From assembly GCA_032719365.1 (NCBI GenBank), contig CM064872.1, positions 44,438,252-44,502,251 of the forward strand: a stretch of 64,000 nt of DNA. The letters are read 5' to 3'. Shown piece after piece: positions 10,076 through 20,846 of the stretch. The stretch comes from Prinsepia uniflora. Taxonomy: Eukaryota > Streptophyta > Magnoliopsida > Rosales > Rosaceae. How positions within the stretch are numbered: position 1 is the stretch's first letter; every line of letters begins with the position of its first letter. The notes under the pieces were generated by a model. That model was not told where the DNA came from and did no database searches. It worked only from the letters and a program-made list of their open reading frames with translations. The translations under genes and the position numbers were made by a program.

Positions 10076-11318
10076 TTTTGGTCTATTTATAGTGTTTTGA
10101 GGACGGTTTTGGACTACCCTTGCGGAGTTTCCTAAAGGTTTAACTTGGGGATTATTTAGTAACATATAAATGGTCTTGATAGGGTTAATTAGACTTGAAG
10201 CACATGCTAGCTTAACATGATGGGCGATTTCGACTCCCCAACTAGTGCTTGAGTGGACCCATTTCCCAAACTTGATTTCGTAACTATTATTTACTTTCAC
10301 ATTTTACAATGACTAATATATGATGGTTTTTCTAGCATGTTTTGATGAGTTATACTATGATTCTTTTTTGGAAATATTTGGATTAATAATGCTTATGGTA
10401 TATTCCTGTGCACATTAAACTCAATTAATGACTACATTTACGTGTTTATGGTACCTTGTTGCTTTAGCAGGCCATGCTTGATGAGTATTATATCATATAT
10501 GCATGATGTCTTTTTGGGTTGACCATAGCATTGTGATTAGTGATTTAGAACCCACTTTAGAAGTCGTTGGCATCTCTGTACATGTTTGAATGGTCACAGA
10601 CCCACCTCCCCATGATTGTTCACTTGCGCTCCTGGTAATACTTATTATTAGCACTAGCTTGTTCCTAAGCTCTTGGGAACTTGTAGTGATGGTGCTCAGC
10701 ATCCAGTTTACACGTGATTGTGGTACGTGAGCATTACAGATACCTAGCCTGTCGTATTCGTATGACTCGTACTACTCATGTGAAAGTGTTTAGTAGGTTG
10801 ATATATGTTAGATTTATGTTCAGCATGACTCATTTGATTGTTTATTATTTTATTGTTATTTCTCGTAGAACGTGCAAGTTAAGGTTCATGATTACATGTT
10901 TTCTGTAAAACAGAGGGGTTAAATCATGTTTTATAATTCGTGGTTTTACACTGAAATGTTTTTACTAGGTCTACCCGCTCTTTGTTTTTGAATCCCTGAG
11001 GTCTCGATGGTACTTCATGCTCTTTGAGAAGGCTTCAATAGCTGTGCTGACATTCACTCCAGAGATATGAGTAACGCAGAGGAAATCAGATAACACAGGT
11101 AGTTTCTTAATTGTATGATCATCATTAGTTGTCCATGCTCCATACTTCCGATGTTATAGTGAAATGTAATCAGTTTTCTCTAATTATATTTTGTTCGACC
11201 TCCTGAAACACAATGTTTTAACTTTATGGATTTTTTCATTTGGATATCACAGTCCAGATGTCAGCCAGCATGCCTCGACCTTGCGTCCTAGTGGACTATT
11301 TAGATAACAGGTCTATCA
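10076..11318 (+). repeat. 5' LTR of the chromovirus, second part
   Basis: It resumes after the TTTTG duplication. It carries diverged forms of the LTR framework: TTGAGTGGACCC near 10245, GGTCTACCCGCTC near 10970 and CCCTGAGGTCTCGATGG near 10995, matching GTCCACTCAC...CCTTCAGGTTGATCGCGG of younger LTRs. It ends GTCTATCA, followed by a primer site. Confidence 0.6.
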
Positions 11319-11321
11319 ATT

Positions 11322-11334
11322 TAGTATCAGATCA
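11322..11334 (+). promoter_or_regulatory. Primer binding site of the chromovirus (diverged)
   Basis: TAGTATCAGATCA differs from the plant initiator-tRNA-Met site TGGTATCAGAGCA at two positions. It lies three bases after the presumed LTR end. Confidence 0.65.
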
Positions 11335-13150
11335 TAGTTTTAGGATGTGTCATTAGTTTTACATACACTTGGTGATTATACATCTCAATTTCCCATCTCA
11401 ATTTGACGTTAGTTTTACTTCACTTACGACCTAATCGGGAGTTTTCAGGAGTAGAAAAGAAGTTTTTTTTAGCTTATTTAATCTTTTGGTTACGGGTTAG
11501 TTTGATTTTTTTTTTCCGTCAAATTTTGCATTCGGGTAGTGTTTGCGAGTTTAGGAATCATATGGTTGGTGTGAACGAGTTATTCGATGATGTACGTGGA
11601 AAATCTGTTTTTAAGCTCTAGGCTTGTTTGGAGGATTACCTTAGGAGACGAGATCTCCATAACTGCTCGGGAAGATCAAGTTGAATCTATTTGATCAAAG
11701 GTTTAGAAAAGCACTCCGCTAGAATTAGCTAACAAAATCGTTCTTCTTGAGATTTAGGACTTTCAAAAGAAGTCTAGCATTTTTTTTTTGCAATTAATTA
11801 GGTTCTCAGCTAAAGTGGTATTGGAGGGTTACTTTGAAGGATGTTTCTAGTTACATTTGTTGGTTAGATTAACACCACTTACTTGAATTATTGTTTGTAA
11901 TTTTCCTATTTCTTTATTCGGGTGATTTACATGTCTACGGGGCTTGAAAAAAGTTAAAGCCATATGCATTATTTTGTTAACTAGATGTTTTAGAAAAAGA
12001 AATTTTGGATTTTTTTGTGAATTTCAACTCTTATTCAAACAACTCTTTTTAGTTTGGCGACTTCGATATTTTGGGGTCATTTGTGCTCGTTGTGTTTTAA
12101 ATTGAAAATTGATAGAATCTATTTTTTGAATCCTATACTTTGTGCAAATCCCTTTGCGACCCTTAGCTTTTTCCCCATTTAGGCACTAATCTAACATCTT
12201 TCATGTTTTCGTTGTATCGACGTCATCATCTCAGCTGATTGCTCCTCTTTCCCTAGAGTATTGAACATATATGTTTTTACTATGAAATAGATCTCTCATG
12301 TGATAACATGAGTTAGTGTGTTAGCAAAGATTGAGGTTAGGTACCCTTGTTTGTCAACGACCATCGAGATTTTGATGAAATCCCCATTTTACGTGTTGGA
12401 TATCAGCTTTGTGCTCATGCGTGTAATCCTATGAATTTATCCTTTCAGTTTAGTTTTACTGTTGGCCTTAAGATTTTTGTTGAAGCGCCTTTTGGACTAG
12501 ATTTGACCACCACATTTCAACCAACCTTGGTTAGCCTACCATTCTCTTTTTAGGCTCTAAGATATTGCCAAGTTTTGCACCCATGACCTTATTGGTGCAA
12601 TCGGTAGTTAATGATCCTGACTGTACCAACCTTGGTTAGCCTACCATTCTCTTTTTAGGCTCTAAGATATTGCCAAGTTTTGCACCCATGACCTTATTGG
12701 TGCAATCGGTAGTTAATGATCCTGACTGTACTATTGAATGATACCCCTGATTTTTTAGTCTATGGCTACTAAGTTCTGATGGAAATCACAGGTACCTGTA
12801 TGGTTATAAACTCCATGTGCGGATTTTTTGCTTCAACTTGTGAAGGACTTGTACCAGTTTACCTCAAAGAAAAAATAGCACACATTTTTCTATGTCGGTC
12901 TGTTTGACTTAGCGAGAATTAGGAGTACTGAAGGAAGCATCTTTTGGGAACCTAAGCAGGGAATTATTACCTTTGAAATATATTATCTTTGGATTTCGAC
13001 ATGCACATGATTGGTTTTTTTTTTTTCAATACAGAAGTTTTGGTGAGGATCCAGGCTTCCAATTTTTTTCTTACGCTTTTAGTCAACTTAGTTACGGTGA
13101 CATACTCAATCGTCTGCTAATTCTGAGTGCAAGCACGTTCCTATCCCCAC
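11335..13150 (+). pseudogene. Decayed gag region of the chromovirus
   Basis: This region lies between primer site and protease/RT, where gag is expected. All frames are broken and I could not recognise a capsid or zinc-knuckle motif, so the call rests on position. It contains a perfect 105-bp tandem duplication (12520-12729). The longest open frames (11403-11621, 12347-12553, 12973-13158) are short and unrecognised. Confidence 0.4.
12520..12729. repeat. Perfect 105-bp tandem duplication
   Basis: 12520-12624 and 12625-12729 are identical by eye. The junction shares only a short AC. Perfect identity within strongly decayed sequence indicates a recent local duplication or an assembly artefact. 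Confidence 0.92.
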
Positions 13151-13159
13151 AGTTGTGAA

Positions 13160-14900
13160 AGACGACTTCATCTTAACCTCAGATGTAGCATTTGATGGAT
13201 TGATAATAAACCAAGTGTTGATCAATGACCTTCGTATTAATGCATAGGAACCTACCTTAGTTTGTACCCTTTATGTTTGATGTGATCATTTTCAAGGTAT
13301 TTCTTGTCGTTGAAGTTTATTTACAGACCACTTAACCAAGTTTTTCGCATTAGAAATTTTGACCATGCAGAGAAGAATGTTGAGGTTATTTGAAAAACGA
13401 GTAGCACACTTGGACAAGGAAGTTTTGTTGAACTTCTGAAGTGGATTTTGGATTAACTGACCGAGATTACACCCTAGTTAATAAAGATCTTAGTATGGAG
13501 AAATCTTAGACAATACTCTTGATTGTTTTGTTAACCTTTTGCTAACGAACATTCATTCATTAAGTAAATAATTGAGTTTTAGTCCCCAATTGAGCTGGTA
13601 ATCATTATTCAGAAGTTGGCCTAGGCATTTGGCCTTCAGGAGTGATGAAATTTTTATTTTGGTTTTGAGTTGTTGGATTTCACTCCATCACTTGAATATT
13701 TCCCAAACATTAGATGCAGATGATTTCCTTCTTAAGTTTCCTGGCTTCACTTGAGTAGTGGAGTGACGTTCCTATGTCATTGAAAACCTTCCTATTATTT
13801 TGTTTTGTAAGGATCAAATCTTGGTCGTATCATGTGTAGTATCAAACTAAGATTTGTGATTTGAGTCCTTAATGTTTAGTTGGAGAGTTAAGTGGACCTT
13901 GAGATTACAATTCGGAAAGATTTACCGTGAACGTGATTGGACAAAGATGTTGGTACCTTCACCTTGAGAATCATCACTAGATTACGAAATATGGACTATT
14001 GTGTTATTACGCCACTTTTCCCATTCAAAGGATTTTATCCTATTTCTAGTTGTGGTTGACAAAACTTCTACACCAATTATGGACTTAAAGGTTAAGAAAT
14101 TTTTTTCGGTGTTCGATACCACCTTGGTGAGGGGACCATCTAGCCGCGATGACTATTAGCAGATATTTGAAGAACCATTAGGTTACGAATTGATGAATGA
14201 GATATTATACTTGGCAGTTGCCCTATACCCGTGTTGAACCTAAGGACGGGACGAACCGGGTAGGTGGATTGGCTACTTGAAGATTACAGTGCATTGATTA
14301 CAGGAAGCTTAACAAGATTACAGTACAAAATAAATACTCGCTGCCTCCGATAGATGATATTTTTGATCATCTGAGATAGGCTAGACACTTTTCGAAAATT
14401 GATCTGCGGTCCAGATTCCACCAATTAAGAATATTCTGAAAATAGACTTTCAGATGAGATATGGCCATTATGTGATTGTAGTGACACTATTCAGATTGAC
14501 CGTTCTTAGATCGATTTGTGAAAGTGTTCATTAATGGAATTCACGTATATTCAAAGACGGTAAAAAGGCACAAAAAACATCTGAGGATAGTGTTGAATAC
14601 ACTAAAGGAGAATCAGTTATATGCAAAGCTTATCAAATGTAACTGGTGTTGGTTTTCAGGGGCATGTAATATCAGCTGACGGGATTAGCACAGATCCCCT
14701 AAAGATAGAGGTAGTGGCCAACTGAGTTCAACCGAAGACAGTGTTAGAGGTTAGGAGTTTTCTGGGGCTAGCTAGATACTACAAATGGTTTGTAGAGAGG
14801 TTCTTTGTGATTGCAGTTACGTTGAGTCATTTGACTAGGAATGGAAAGAAGTTTTTTTTTTTGGAATGAGAACTGTTAGCAGAGTTTCCAAGAACTAAAG
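13160..14900 (+). pseudogene. Chromovirus protease and reverse transcriptase relic
   Basis: Broken frames give recognisable RT pieces. CIDYRKLNKITVQNKYS followed by PPIDDIF and ARHFSKIDLRS lies at about 14290-14415. HVYSKTVKRHKKHLR and KENQLYAKLIKC follow (14540-14645), then VRSFLGLARYYKWFVERF (14745-14805). These match the RT palm and connection of Tekay/Del chromoviruses. The catalytic IDDI box is read as INGI (codons AAT GGA at 14533-14538), so both aspartates are lost. Protease-like sequence upstream (13160-13330, FILTSDVAFDGL) is weak. Multiple stops and frame changes make it non-functional. Confidence 0.75.
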
Positions 14901-14929
14901 AAACGATTGACTTCCGCTCCGATATTGAC

Positions 14930-15576
14930 CCTTCCTGATGATACTGAGGAGTTTGAGGTTTATAGTGATGCATAGTTACATGGTTTGGGATGTGTATTGA
15001 TGCAACAAGGGAAGGCTATTGATTACGCATCCAGACAACTTGAACTACATGAGTTGAACTATTCCACACACAACTTGGAATTAGCGGAAGTGATGCATGC
15101 GTTAAAGATTTGGAGAGGCGTGCATGATTTTTATGGGCCATAAGAGTTTGAGGTATTTCTTTACCCAAAAGGACCTAAACTTGGGACAATATAGGTGGTT
15201 GGAACAAATTAAGGACTATGATTGTACTATTGAGTATCACCTAGGAAAAGTTAATATGGTGGCTGATGCTCTAAGTTGGAAGTCTACGAGTTCTATAGCT
15301 CATATGCAGACATTATACTTACCATTCCTTCTAGAACTCAAGAGGACAAGAGTTAGGCTTGAGATTGATGACCAGGGAGCACTCTTAGCCAGTTTTCATG
15401 TGAGGCATGTCCTCATGGATCAGATTATTGAAGCTCAGTTTTGGAACCCTACCCTGTGTATTATTAGGATGGAAGTGGAAGCAAGAGACATGCATGATTA
15501 TACACTTAGTGATGATGGAACTCTTTGGGAAGAGGGTTCGTTATACATACTTGAAGATAAGGGACTGAAAAAATGA
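14930..15576 (+). pseudogene. Chromovirus RNase H and start of integrase
   Basis: Pieces FEVYSDA, GLGCVLMQQGKAIDYASRQL and HELNYSTHNLELAEVMHALK (14945-15110) are a Ty3/gypsy RNase H core. A 150-codon open frame (15124-15576) continues with NLGQYRWLEQIKDYDCT and EYHLGKVNMVADALS, the end of RNase H and the linker to integrase. It is the longest intact frame left in this element. The start ATG is inside the domain and not a real start. Confidence 0.8.
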
Positions 15577-16257
15577 GGTTCTTGAGGAGGCCCCACAACT
15601 CAGCTTATGCGATGCATCCTGGTGGAACCAAGGTGTATCGTAATCTCAAAGAATATTATTGGTGAGGTAATGTGAAATGAGAAATAGCAGAGTTTGTGAG
15701 TAAGTCTTTGATATGCTATTATGTAAAGGCTGAGAGATAAAACCCTACGGAACTTTTCAATCCCTTCCGATTCTTGAGTGGAAATGGGATCACTTGATGA
15801 TAGACTTTGTGTTTAAACTTCCAAGGGCCCGAAAAGGTTATTATGGGGTTTGGGTGATTTTGGATTGGTTTATAAAGTCAGCTCCTTTCTTATCAGTAAG
15901 AGAATATTTTTTCATGGAATAGTATGCCAAACTGTTCATTGATGAGATTATTAGACTACATGGGACCTCAGAGTCAATCATGTCCAATCGAGATCTGAGG
16001 TTCACATCGCGATTCTGGCAGATTTTGCAGTGATCTTTCGGAATGAAGTTGTGCTTTATCACTACTTTTCACCCTCAGATGGATGGTCAATCTCAGAGGA
16101 CCATTCAGATCTTGGAGGACATGATGAAGGCTTGTGTATTACAGTTCCATGGGAATTGGGATACATAACTAACACTAATGGAGTTCACATCTAATAACAG
16201 TTATTAGTCTAGCACCGAAATGGCTTCACGACGAGGCATTGTATGGGAGATAGTGCA
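15577..16257 (+). pseudogene. Chromovirus integrase core, interrupted by Cassandra
   Basis: Broken frames read NSAYAMHPGGTK and NLKEYYW (zinc-binding region), then WDHLMIDFVFKLPRA (first catalytic Asp kept), ESIMSNRDLRFTSRFW (second Asp replaced by Asn) and HPQMDGQSQRTIQ (Glu replaced by Gln). The catalytic triad is therefore lost at two of three positions. The reading breaks within the EALYGR-like stretch at 16257, where a Cassandra element begins, and resumes at 17426. Confidence 0.8.
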
Positions 16258-16403
16258 TGTAAGACCCGTGTCCTGGAGGGAACGGTGAACGATCCCACAT
16301 TCTTGCGAGGGGGGAATGGTCTGGGAAAGGAATGGTTGTGTGCCTTAAGGTGTAGGCACGCCCCTATCTAGCACGAGACCTTTAGGGAGCTCAAGTGGCT
16401 TTT

Positions 16404-16428
16404 GGGGGGGGGGGGGGGGGGGGGGGGG
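16404..16428. repeat. 25-base G homopolymer
   Basis: An expanded version of the GGGGGG run present in the sister LTR near 16831. It lies just upstream of the 5S-like segment. Confidence 0.9.
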
Positions 16429-16446
16429 AGGGGATTGGAACCCCAA

Positions 16447-16500
16447 AGTTAAGCGAGTTGAGGCTGGTGCAATTCCATGATGGATGACCCCCTGGGAAGT
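16447..16500 (+). promoter_or_regulatory. 5S-rRNA-like pol III internal promoter, LTR 1
   Basis: AGTTAAGCGA (16447-16456) matches the 5S box A core. GATGGATGACCCCC followed by TGGGAAGT (16479-16500) matches the 5S box C, which reads GGGTGACCTCC then TGGGAAGT. The spacing is shorter than in a 5S gene (box A to box C about 20 bp), so pol III activity is uncertain. Confidence 0.8.
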
Positions 16501-16615
16501 TGCACCATGAGCTCCCAAAAACAAAACCACGAGGGCAACGGCAAGGAGGCCCAAAGCAGACAATATCATGCTAGATGAGTTAGGTCCTGACCGAGGAGGG
16601 TCGGTTCTGACAGAA

Positions 16616-16628
16616 TGGTATCAAAGCC
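16616..16628 (+). promoter_or_regulatory. Cassandra primer binding site 1
   Basis: TGGTATCAAAGCC, one mismatch from the initiator-tRNA-Met site TGGTATCAGAGCC, four bases after the LTR end. Confidence 0.9.
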
Positions 16629-16683
16629 AAACCCCGACTGGGAAGTGTGCCAGCGAGGACGCTGGGCCCTAAGGGGGGTGGAT

Positions 16684-17017
16684 TGTAAGACCCGTGTCCT
16701 GAAGGGAGCGGTGAACAATCCCATATTCCTGTCAGGGGGGGAATGGTCTGGGAAGGGAATGATGGTGTGCCTTAAAGGTGTAGGCACACACCTATCTAGC
16801 ACGAGGACTTTTGGGAGCTCAAGTGGCTTTGGGGGGGATTGGAACCCCAAAGTTAAGCGAGTTGAGGCTTGTGCAATTCCATGATGGGTGACCCCCTGGG
16901 AAGTTGCACCATGAGATCCCAAAAACAAAACTGTGAAGGCAAGGACAAGGAGGCCCAAAGAGGACAATATCGTGCTAGATGAGTTAGATCCTGACTGAGG
17001 AGGGTCGGGTTTTGACA
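16684..17017 (+). repeat. Cassandra LTR 2
   Basis: 334 bp. 5S-like box A is at 16851-16860 and box C at 16883-16904 (GATGGGTGACCCCC then TGGGAAGT). It is preceded by the polypurine tract AAGGGGGGTGGAT (16671-16683) and followed by a primer site (17021-17033). Confidence 0.9.
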
Positions 17018-17020
17018 GAA

Positions 17021-17033
17021 TGGTATCAGAGCC
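17021..17033 (+). promoter_or_regulatory. Cassandra primer binding site 2
   Basis: TGGTATCAGAGCC, an exact match to the initiator-tRNA-Met site as commonly written for plants. Confidence 0.92.
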
Positions 17034-17086
17034 AGACCTCGACGGGAAGTGTGCCAACGAGGACGCTGGGCCTTAAGGGGGTGGAT

Positions 17087-17420
17087 TGTAAGATCCGTGT
17101 CCTGGAGTGAACGGTTAACAATCCCACATTCCTGCGAGGGGATACTGGTCTGGGAAGGGAATGGTGGTGTGACTTAAAGGTGTAGGGACACACCTATCTA
17201 GCACGAGGCCTTTTTGGGAGCTTAGTGGCTTTGGGTTCGGTTGGAACTACAAAGTTAAGCGAGTTGAGGTTGGTGCAATTCCATGATGGGTGACCCCTTG
17301 GGAAGTTGCACCGTGAGCTCCCGAAAATAAAACCATGAGGGGAAAGGACAAGGAGGACCAAAGCGGACAATATCGTGCTAGATGAGTCGGGTCCTGACCG
17401 AGGAGGGTCGAGTCCTGATA
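17087..17420 (+). repeat. Cassandra LTR 3
   Basis: 334 bp, ending TCCTGATA just before the GTGCA duplication. 5S-like box A is near 17253-17261 and box C at 17284-17305. It is preceded by the polypurine tract at 17074-17086. Confidence 0.9.
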
Positions 17421-17425
17421 GTGCA

Positions 17426-17503
17426 GGACACCCCTTTGTTGGACTGACATAGGTGAGGGAAAACTATTGACACCTGAGGTTATGGATATAACAAAGGAAA
17501 AGA
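17426..17503 (+). pseudogene. Chromovirus integrase fragment between two insertions
   Basis: It continues the integrase after the Cassandra element: TPLCW, then GEGKLLTPEVMDITKEK. It ends at AAAGA (17499-17503), the target of the next solo LTR. The reading joins directly to 20359. Confidence 0.85.
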
Positions 17504-20353
17504 TGTGACGAACCGTCCCAAATTAACAGGATTAATTAAGGATTAATGACGGATTAGTGAGACTAATCAGAGATTAGATAAGGATTAGCGGACGTTCGGG
17601 CTAAATGACGATTTTGCCCCTAGAAGGGGCGAATCATTGACTTTTTTTTCAGGTGGTCAAATGGAATTTGGGCGATGACCGTGACGTAGTTCATGACATC
17701 ACGAGTTCATAGACAGGTGGCACGCTCGATTCCGACGTCCGAGGAGGAAGTTATGACGTTCGTAAGTTTAGGGGCATTTTGGTAATTTTGAGAAAAAGGG
17801 GTCAAAAGTTGACTTTTTGACCGGGAGGTCCGATGGCCGAGGGCCGAAGACCGTTACGTAGATCACGACGATACAAATCCATAGACAGGCGACACGTCGA
17901 TTTCGGACGTTCGACGGCGAAGTTAAGGTTCACGGAAGTTTCCAGTTACTATTCACGACTACACGTTTTACGAGGACCGTTTATCTTTAGTGGGCCCAGT
18001 TACTTTTCATCAACCAATGGATGAGTGACAAGTGTCACCCATCCACTGGTTACCATCCCACATTAATGCATCCAACCTTCCCGTGCATTTTCATTTTCCT
18101 TGTTCCCAAACAACCCGATCCATCCATTCTCCCCAAATCCAACCCTCCAATCCTGTGATCATAACTGAGAGACCAGAGAAGGAAGAGAGGATGGAGAGGA
18201 CATGGTGGCTGGCCAGGACGGCGCTGCCGTGCACGGCGGAGGCCCAAAACCTGTGCAGGTATAGGTTTTGCCCATTTTAATTCCATTTTCGATTTCGGTT
18301 GTTATGGGCCGTTTTAGGTGTTGGTTTTGAGTTAATGAAGTTCCTAGGGATTTTTTAGGACGGTTTGGTGAAGAGTTGGACGTCGGGGAAGCCTGGGGTG
18401 GATTTTGAAAATTGAACCATGGGAACCAAAAATCGAACCGGGTAGTTTCGTGGGTTTTAGGGCTTCAAATTAATTAGGTTAGGATCCTAGGATTAAATGA
18501 TGAAGATTGGGATCGATTAGGAGTGAAACGGGGGAAAATTGGACTGGTTATGGCCTTGAACGCGTCACGCCGGTCCAAGTTGCAGGAAAAACCGAACCGG
18601 ACCGGTCTGACTGAGGTTAGGGGTGACACTGTAGCTGGGCGCGTGAAGCCCACACGCAGCCACTTCAGGCGGCGCGTGTGGACGTATGGGGAGGAATTTG
18701 GGGATGGTTCCAACATACGAAATCATCTATTCGATGTAACAAACATTTTGGGACTGGTTTCGTGTCAATCGGACATCGTCTCGATATAGTTCGGGCTGTC
18801 TGAAGGTTTAGGTTCAGGTTTAAAACTAGTTAGAAATTCCGAAAAATTACGGGGCTTTAGTGAGGGATTATTTAAGTAGTTAGTAACCCTCTAAATTAAT
18901 TTGGACAGGTTCGGGAACCCCGGAGGCGATAATTGACCCGGGAGACGATTATGGCACGTGTATCGAGGCGTGGCTTCGGACGGTCTGTGAGTGGACCCTT
19001 CTTTCGAAATTGATGCATGCATAAATGTTTTATAAGTATTTTAATATATTTTGTGTTGCCATGAGTGCAATTGTTTGTAGTAGCCTAGGATTTACGTATT
19101 TGTACGTATTTCGAGATTTCTGGTGTTATACGATGCATATACGTTCTAGGTTTTCAACTAGGGTTTGATAAATGGATTTCGGATTTAGAAACATTAATTC
19201 GGGCATGAGACCCAGTTGAACTGAGGATTTAGGCTGAGGCCTGTGAAATGGAATTGAATCGGATTCGAGGAATCCTATTGAGATGAATCGGGTATGAGAC
19301 CCAGTTAAGAAATGAGTTTTGAGAAAGAAAGTATTTGAGAAAGAAAGAAAGAGTATTTGAAAATGAATGAACCCTCCATATGATTATATGGTCTCCTCCA
19401 GCGTCGAGCTGGAGAGTCACGATCCACAGACCAGAGTGGGTATCCCCATAGGGATCCCGTTCCAGGAGTAGAGGTTACTTATGATATGGTCCCGGACCAG
19501 ATTCCGGAGAGATGTGTGGACTAGATCCAGAGAGAGAGCTCGGACTAGATCCAGAGATTGAGCCTCCCAGATGGAGATTCCTGGGAGAAGACTCAGAGTG
19601 AGACCCCGAGTAGTGTGCACACTAGTATAGAGATTGATATCGTGACTATTTCGGGATGTGTTCCCTAGGGGCTGTGTGCCTCGAGTTGGCATCTTCTCCG
19701 GAAGTGCCTTGGATGGGTTATACGTACGAGTACGTATGTGATTTGGACAGTGTTTTGGGGCGAGACCCCGTATTCGATGTTTAGAAATGTTTTGGGGGCG
19801 GAGACCCCGTATTGTACATTTGGTATTTCACTGTGAATGATTTGGGCTGAATCCCCACGTATATGACTTTACGAGTGTTTGTGATTTCGGGTCGGGGACC
19901 CAAATGGATTTATGGTTCATGACGGTTTATGGGAACCGGCATGAACTCTAGAAATGGTTTTTATGGGTCATGACGGTTTATGGGGCCGGACATGAACCCT
20001 TGAATGATTTTGAGATGTTTGATAAATAGTTTTATAAATGTTTTGCTAAATGGTTTTTGGAATGCATGCATATGCTTTTACGAAGGGCATAAAATATCTT
20101 CTTATGCGAAAATGTTTTTAATAAATTATTATTTTGTCCACTCACGACTTTTAATGTTTTAATGCCTTCAGGTCGATCGCGGATGCGGGCTGTAGCAGAG
20201 ACGAGACATCACTCCCCTCCTCCTACGATCCTGATGCACTCTGATAGCCCCGGTGAGGACAGAGATGGAATTTTCCCTGGTCTGACACGTGGTGTCAGAC
20301 GGGATCAGGCGGGTCCCACGTTAATCCCGGGGGATTTGGGACCGGTCTTGACA
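17504..20353 (+). mobile_element. Solo LTR, plus strand, TSD AAAGA
   Basis: It starts TGTGACGAACCGTCCC and ends GGGACCGGTCTTGACA. AAAGA flanks it at 17499-17503 and 20354-20358. It is 2850 bp with no primer site or coding domain inside, so it is a solo LTR. The integrase frame closes cleanly when it is removed. It is the sister family member of 6741-9865, with the same CG-rich segment, GGGC...CCC tiles (19195-19990), and TGTGAGTGGAC (18986-18996) and GTCCACTCAC (20136-20145) sites. Confidence 0.93.
18984..20171 (+). other. Intron-like bracket within solo LTR
   Basis: GTGAGT is at 18987-18992, ATGCATGCAT at 19012-19021 and again near 20064. GTCCACTCAC is at 20136-20145 and TGCCTTCAG ends at 20171. 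Donor-to-acceptor distance is 1185 bp. The arrangement is the same as at 8236-9686 although the content between differs in length. Confidence 0.5.
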
Positions 20354-20358
20354 AAAGA

Positions 20359-20830
20359 TCAGAATTACCAGAGAAAGACTAAAAGCTACTTAGGACCGTT
20401 AGAAAAGTTATGCTTACCACCTGTATAGAGACCTCGAGTTTGAGGTAGGAAATCGGGTTTTCTTGAAATTGTCCCCTTGGAAGGGTATTTTTTGGTTTTC
20501 CATATGTGGGAAGTTGAGTCCCCCTACATTGGGGCATATGAGATTACTGAGAGGATAGGCCTAATGGCCTACATATTGGCATTACCCCCTAGAACTCTCC
20601 CGAGTTCATGAAGTGTTTCACGTTTCGATGCTCAGGAAGTACTTACATGGCGAGTCATGTGTGTTAGACCCAGCAACCTCTTGAGCTCCGAGTGGATTTG
20701 AGCTTTGAGGAACAACCTGTACCGATTTTCGACCAAAAGGACAAGGTGTTGAGCTAAAAAATTATAGCCCTAGTGAAAGTCATGCAGAGGAATCACGACG
20801 TTCGGCCACGTGGGAGCCTAGGAAAAAATT
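20359..20830 (+). pseudogene. Chromovirus integrase C-terminus with chromodomain relic
   Basis: Broken frames read RERLKAT, VGNRVFLKLSPWKG, KLSPPYIGAYEITERIG and LPRTLPSS, the GPY/F-type C-terminal region of integrase. FEEQPVPIFDQKDKVLS and LVKVMQRNHDV follow, the start of a Tekay-type chromodomain (normally ILDREVK...VLWRNH). Stops and one or more frameshifts are present. The polypurine tract follows immediately. Confidence 0.75.
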
Positions 20831-20846
20831 ATTTAAGGGGGTAGGT
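20831..20846 (+). promoter_or_regulatory. Polypurine tract of the chromovirus
   Basis: ATTTAAGGGGGTAGGT directly precedes TGTAACGATCCG, the 3' LTR start. This tract primes plus-strand DNA synthesis in LTR elements. Confidence 0.85.

Larger units (their letters stand above)
16258..16612 (+). repeat. Cassandra LTR 1
   Basis: It is 355 bp, about 20 bp longer than the other two because of a 25-base G run (16404-16428). It starts TGTAAGACCC and ends TTCTGACA. Confidence 0.9.
16258..17420 (+). mobile_element. Cassandra: Tandem Cassandra TRIM (three LTRs, two internal regions)
   Basis: The structure is LTR 16258-16612, internal 16613-16683, LTR 16684-17017, internal 17018-17086, LTR 17087-17420, flanked by GTGCA (16253-16257 and 17421-17425). 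Each LTR begins TGTAAGA(C/T)CCGTGTCC. Each internal region is about 70 bp and consists of a primer site (TGGTATCARAGCC) close to a polypurine tract (AAGGGGGTGGAT), so nothing can be encoded. Within each LTR a segment resembles 5S rRNA. That combination identifies Cassandra, a TRIM family with 5S-derived LTR sequence. Tandem TRIM arrays are known and may arise by recombination between copies. It interrupts the chromovirus integrase. Confidence 0.93.

Noticed and set aside
16447..16500. 5S rRNA gene
   Set aside because: Only box A and box C regions resemble 5S; the rest of the gene is missing and the segment is a conserved part of the Cassandra LTR.
16566..17057. 163-codon minus-strand frame across Cassandra LTRs
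   Set aside because: It is antisense through repeated LTR sequence, and its repeated peptide merely reflects the tandem LTRs.
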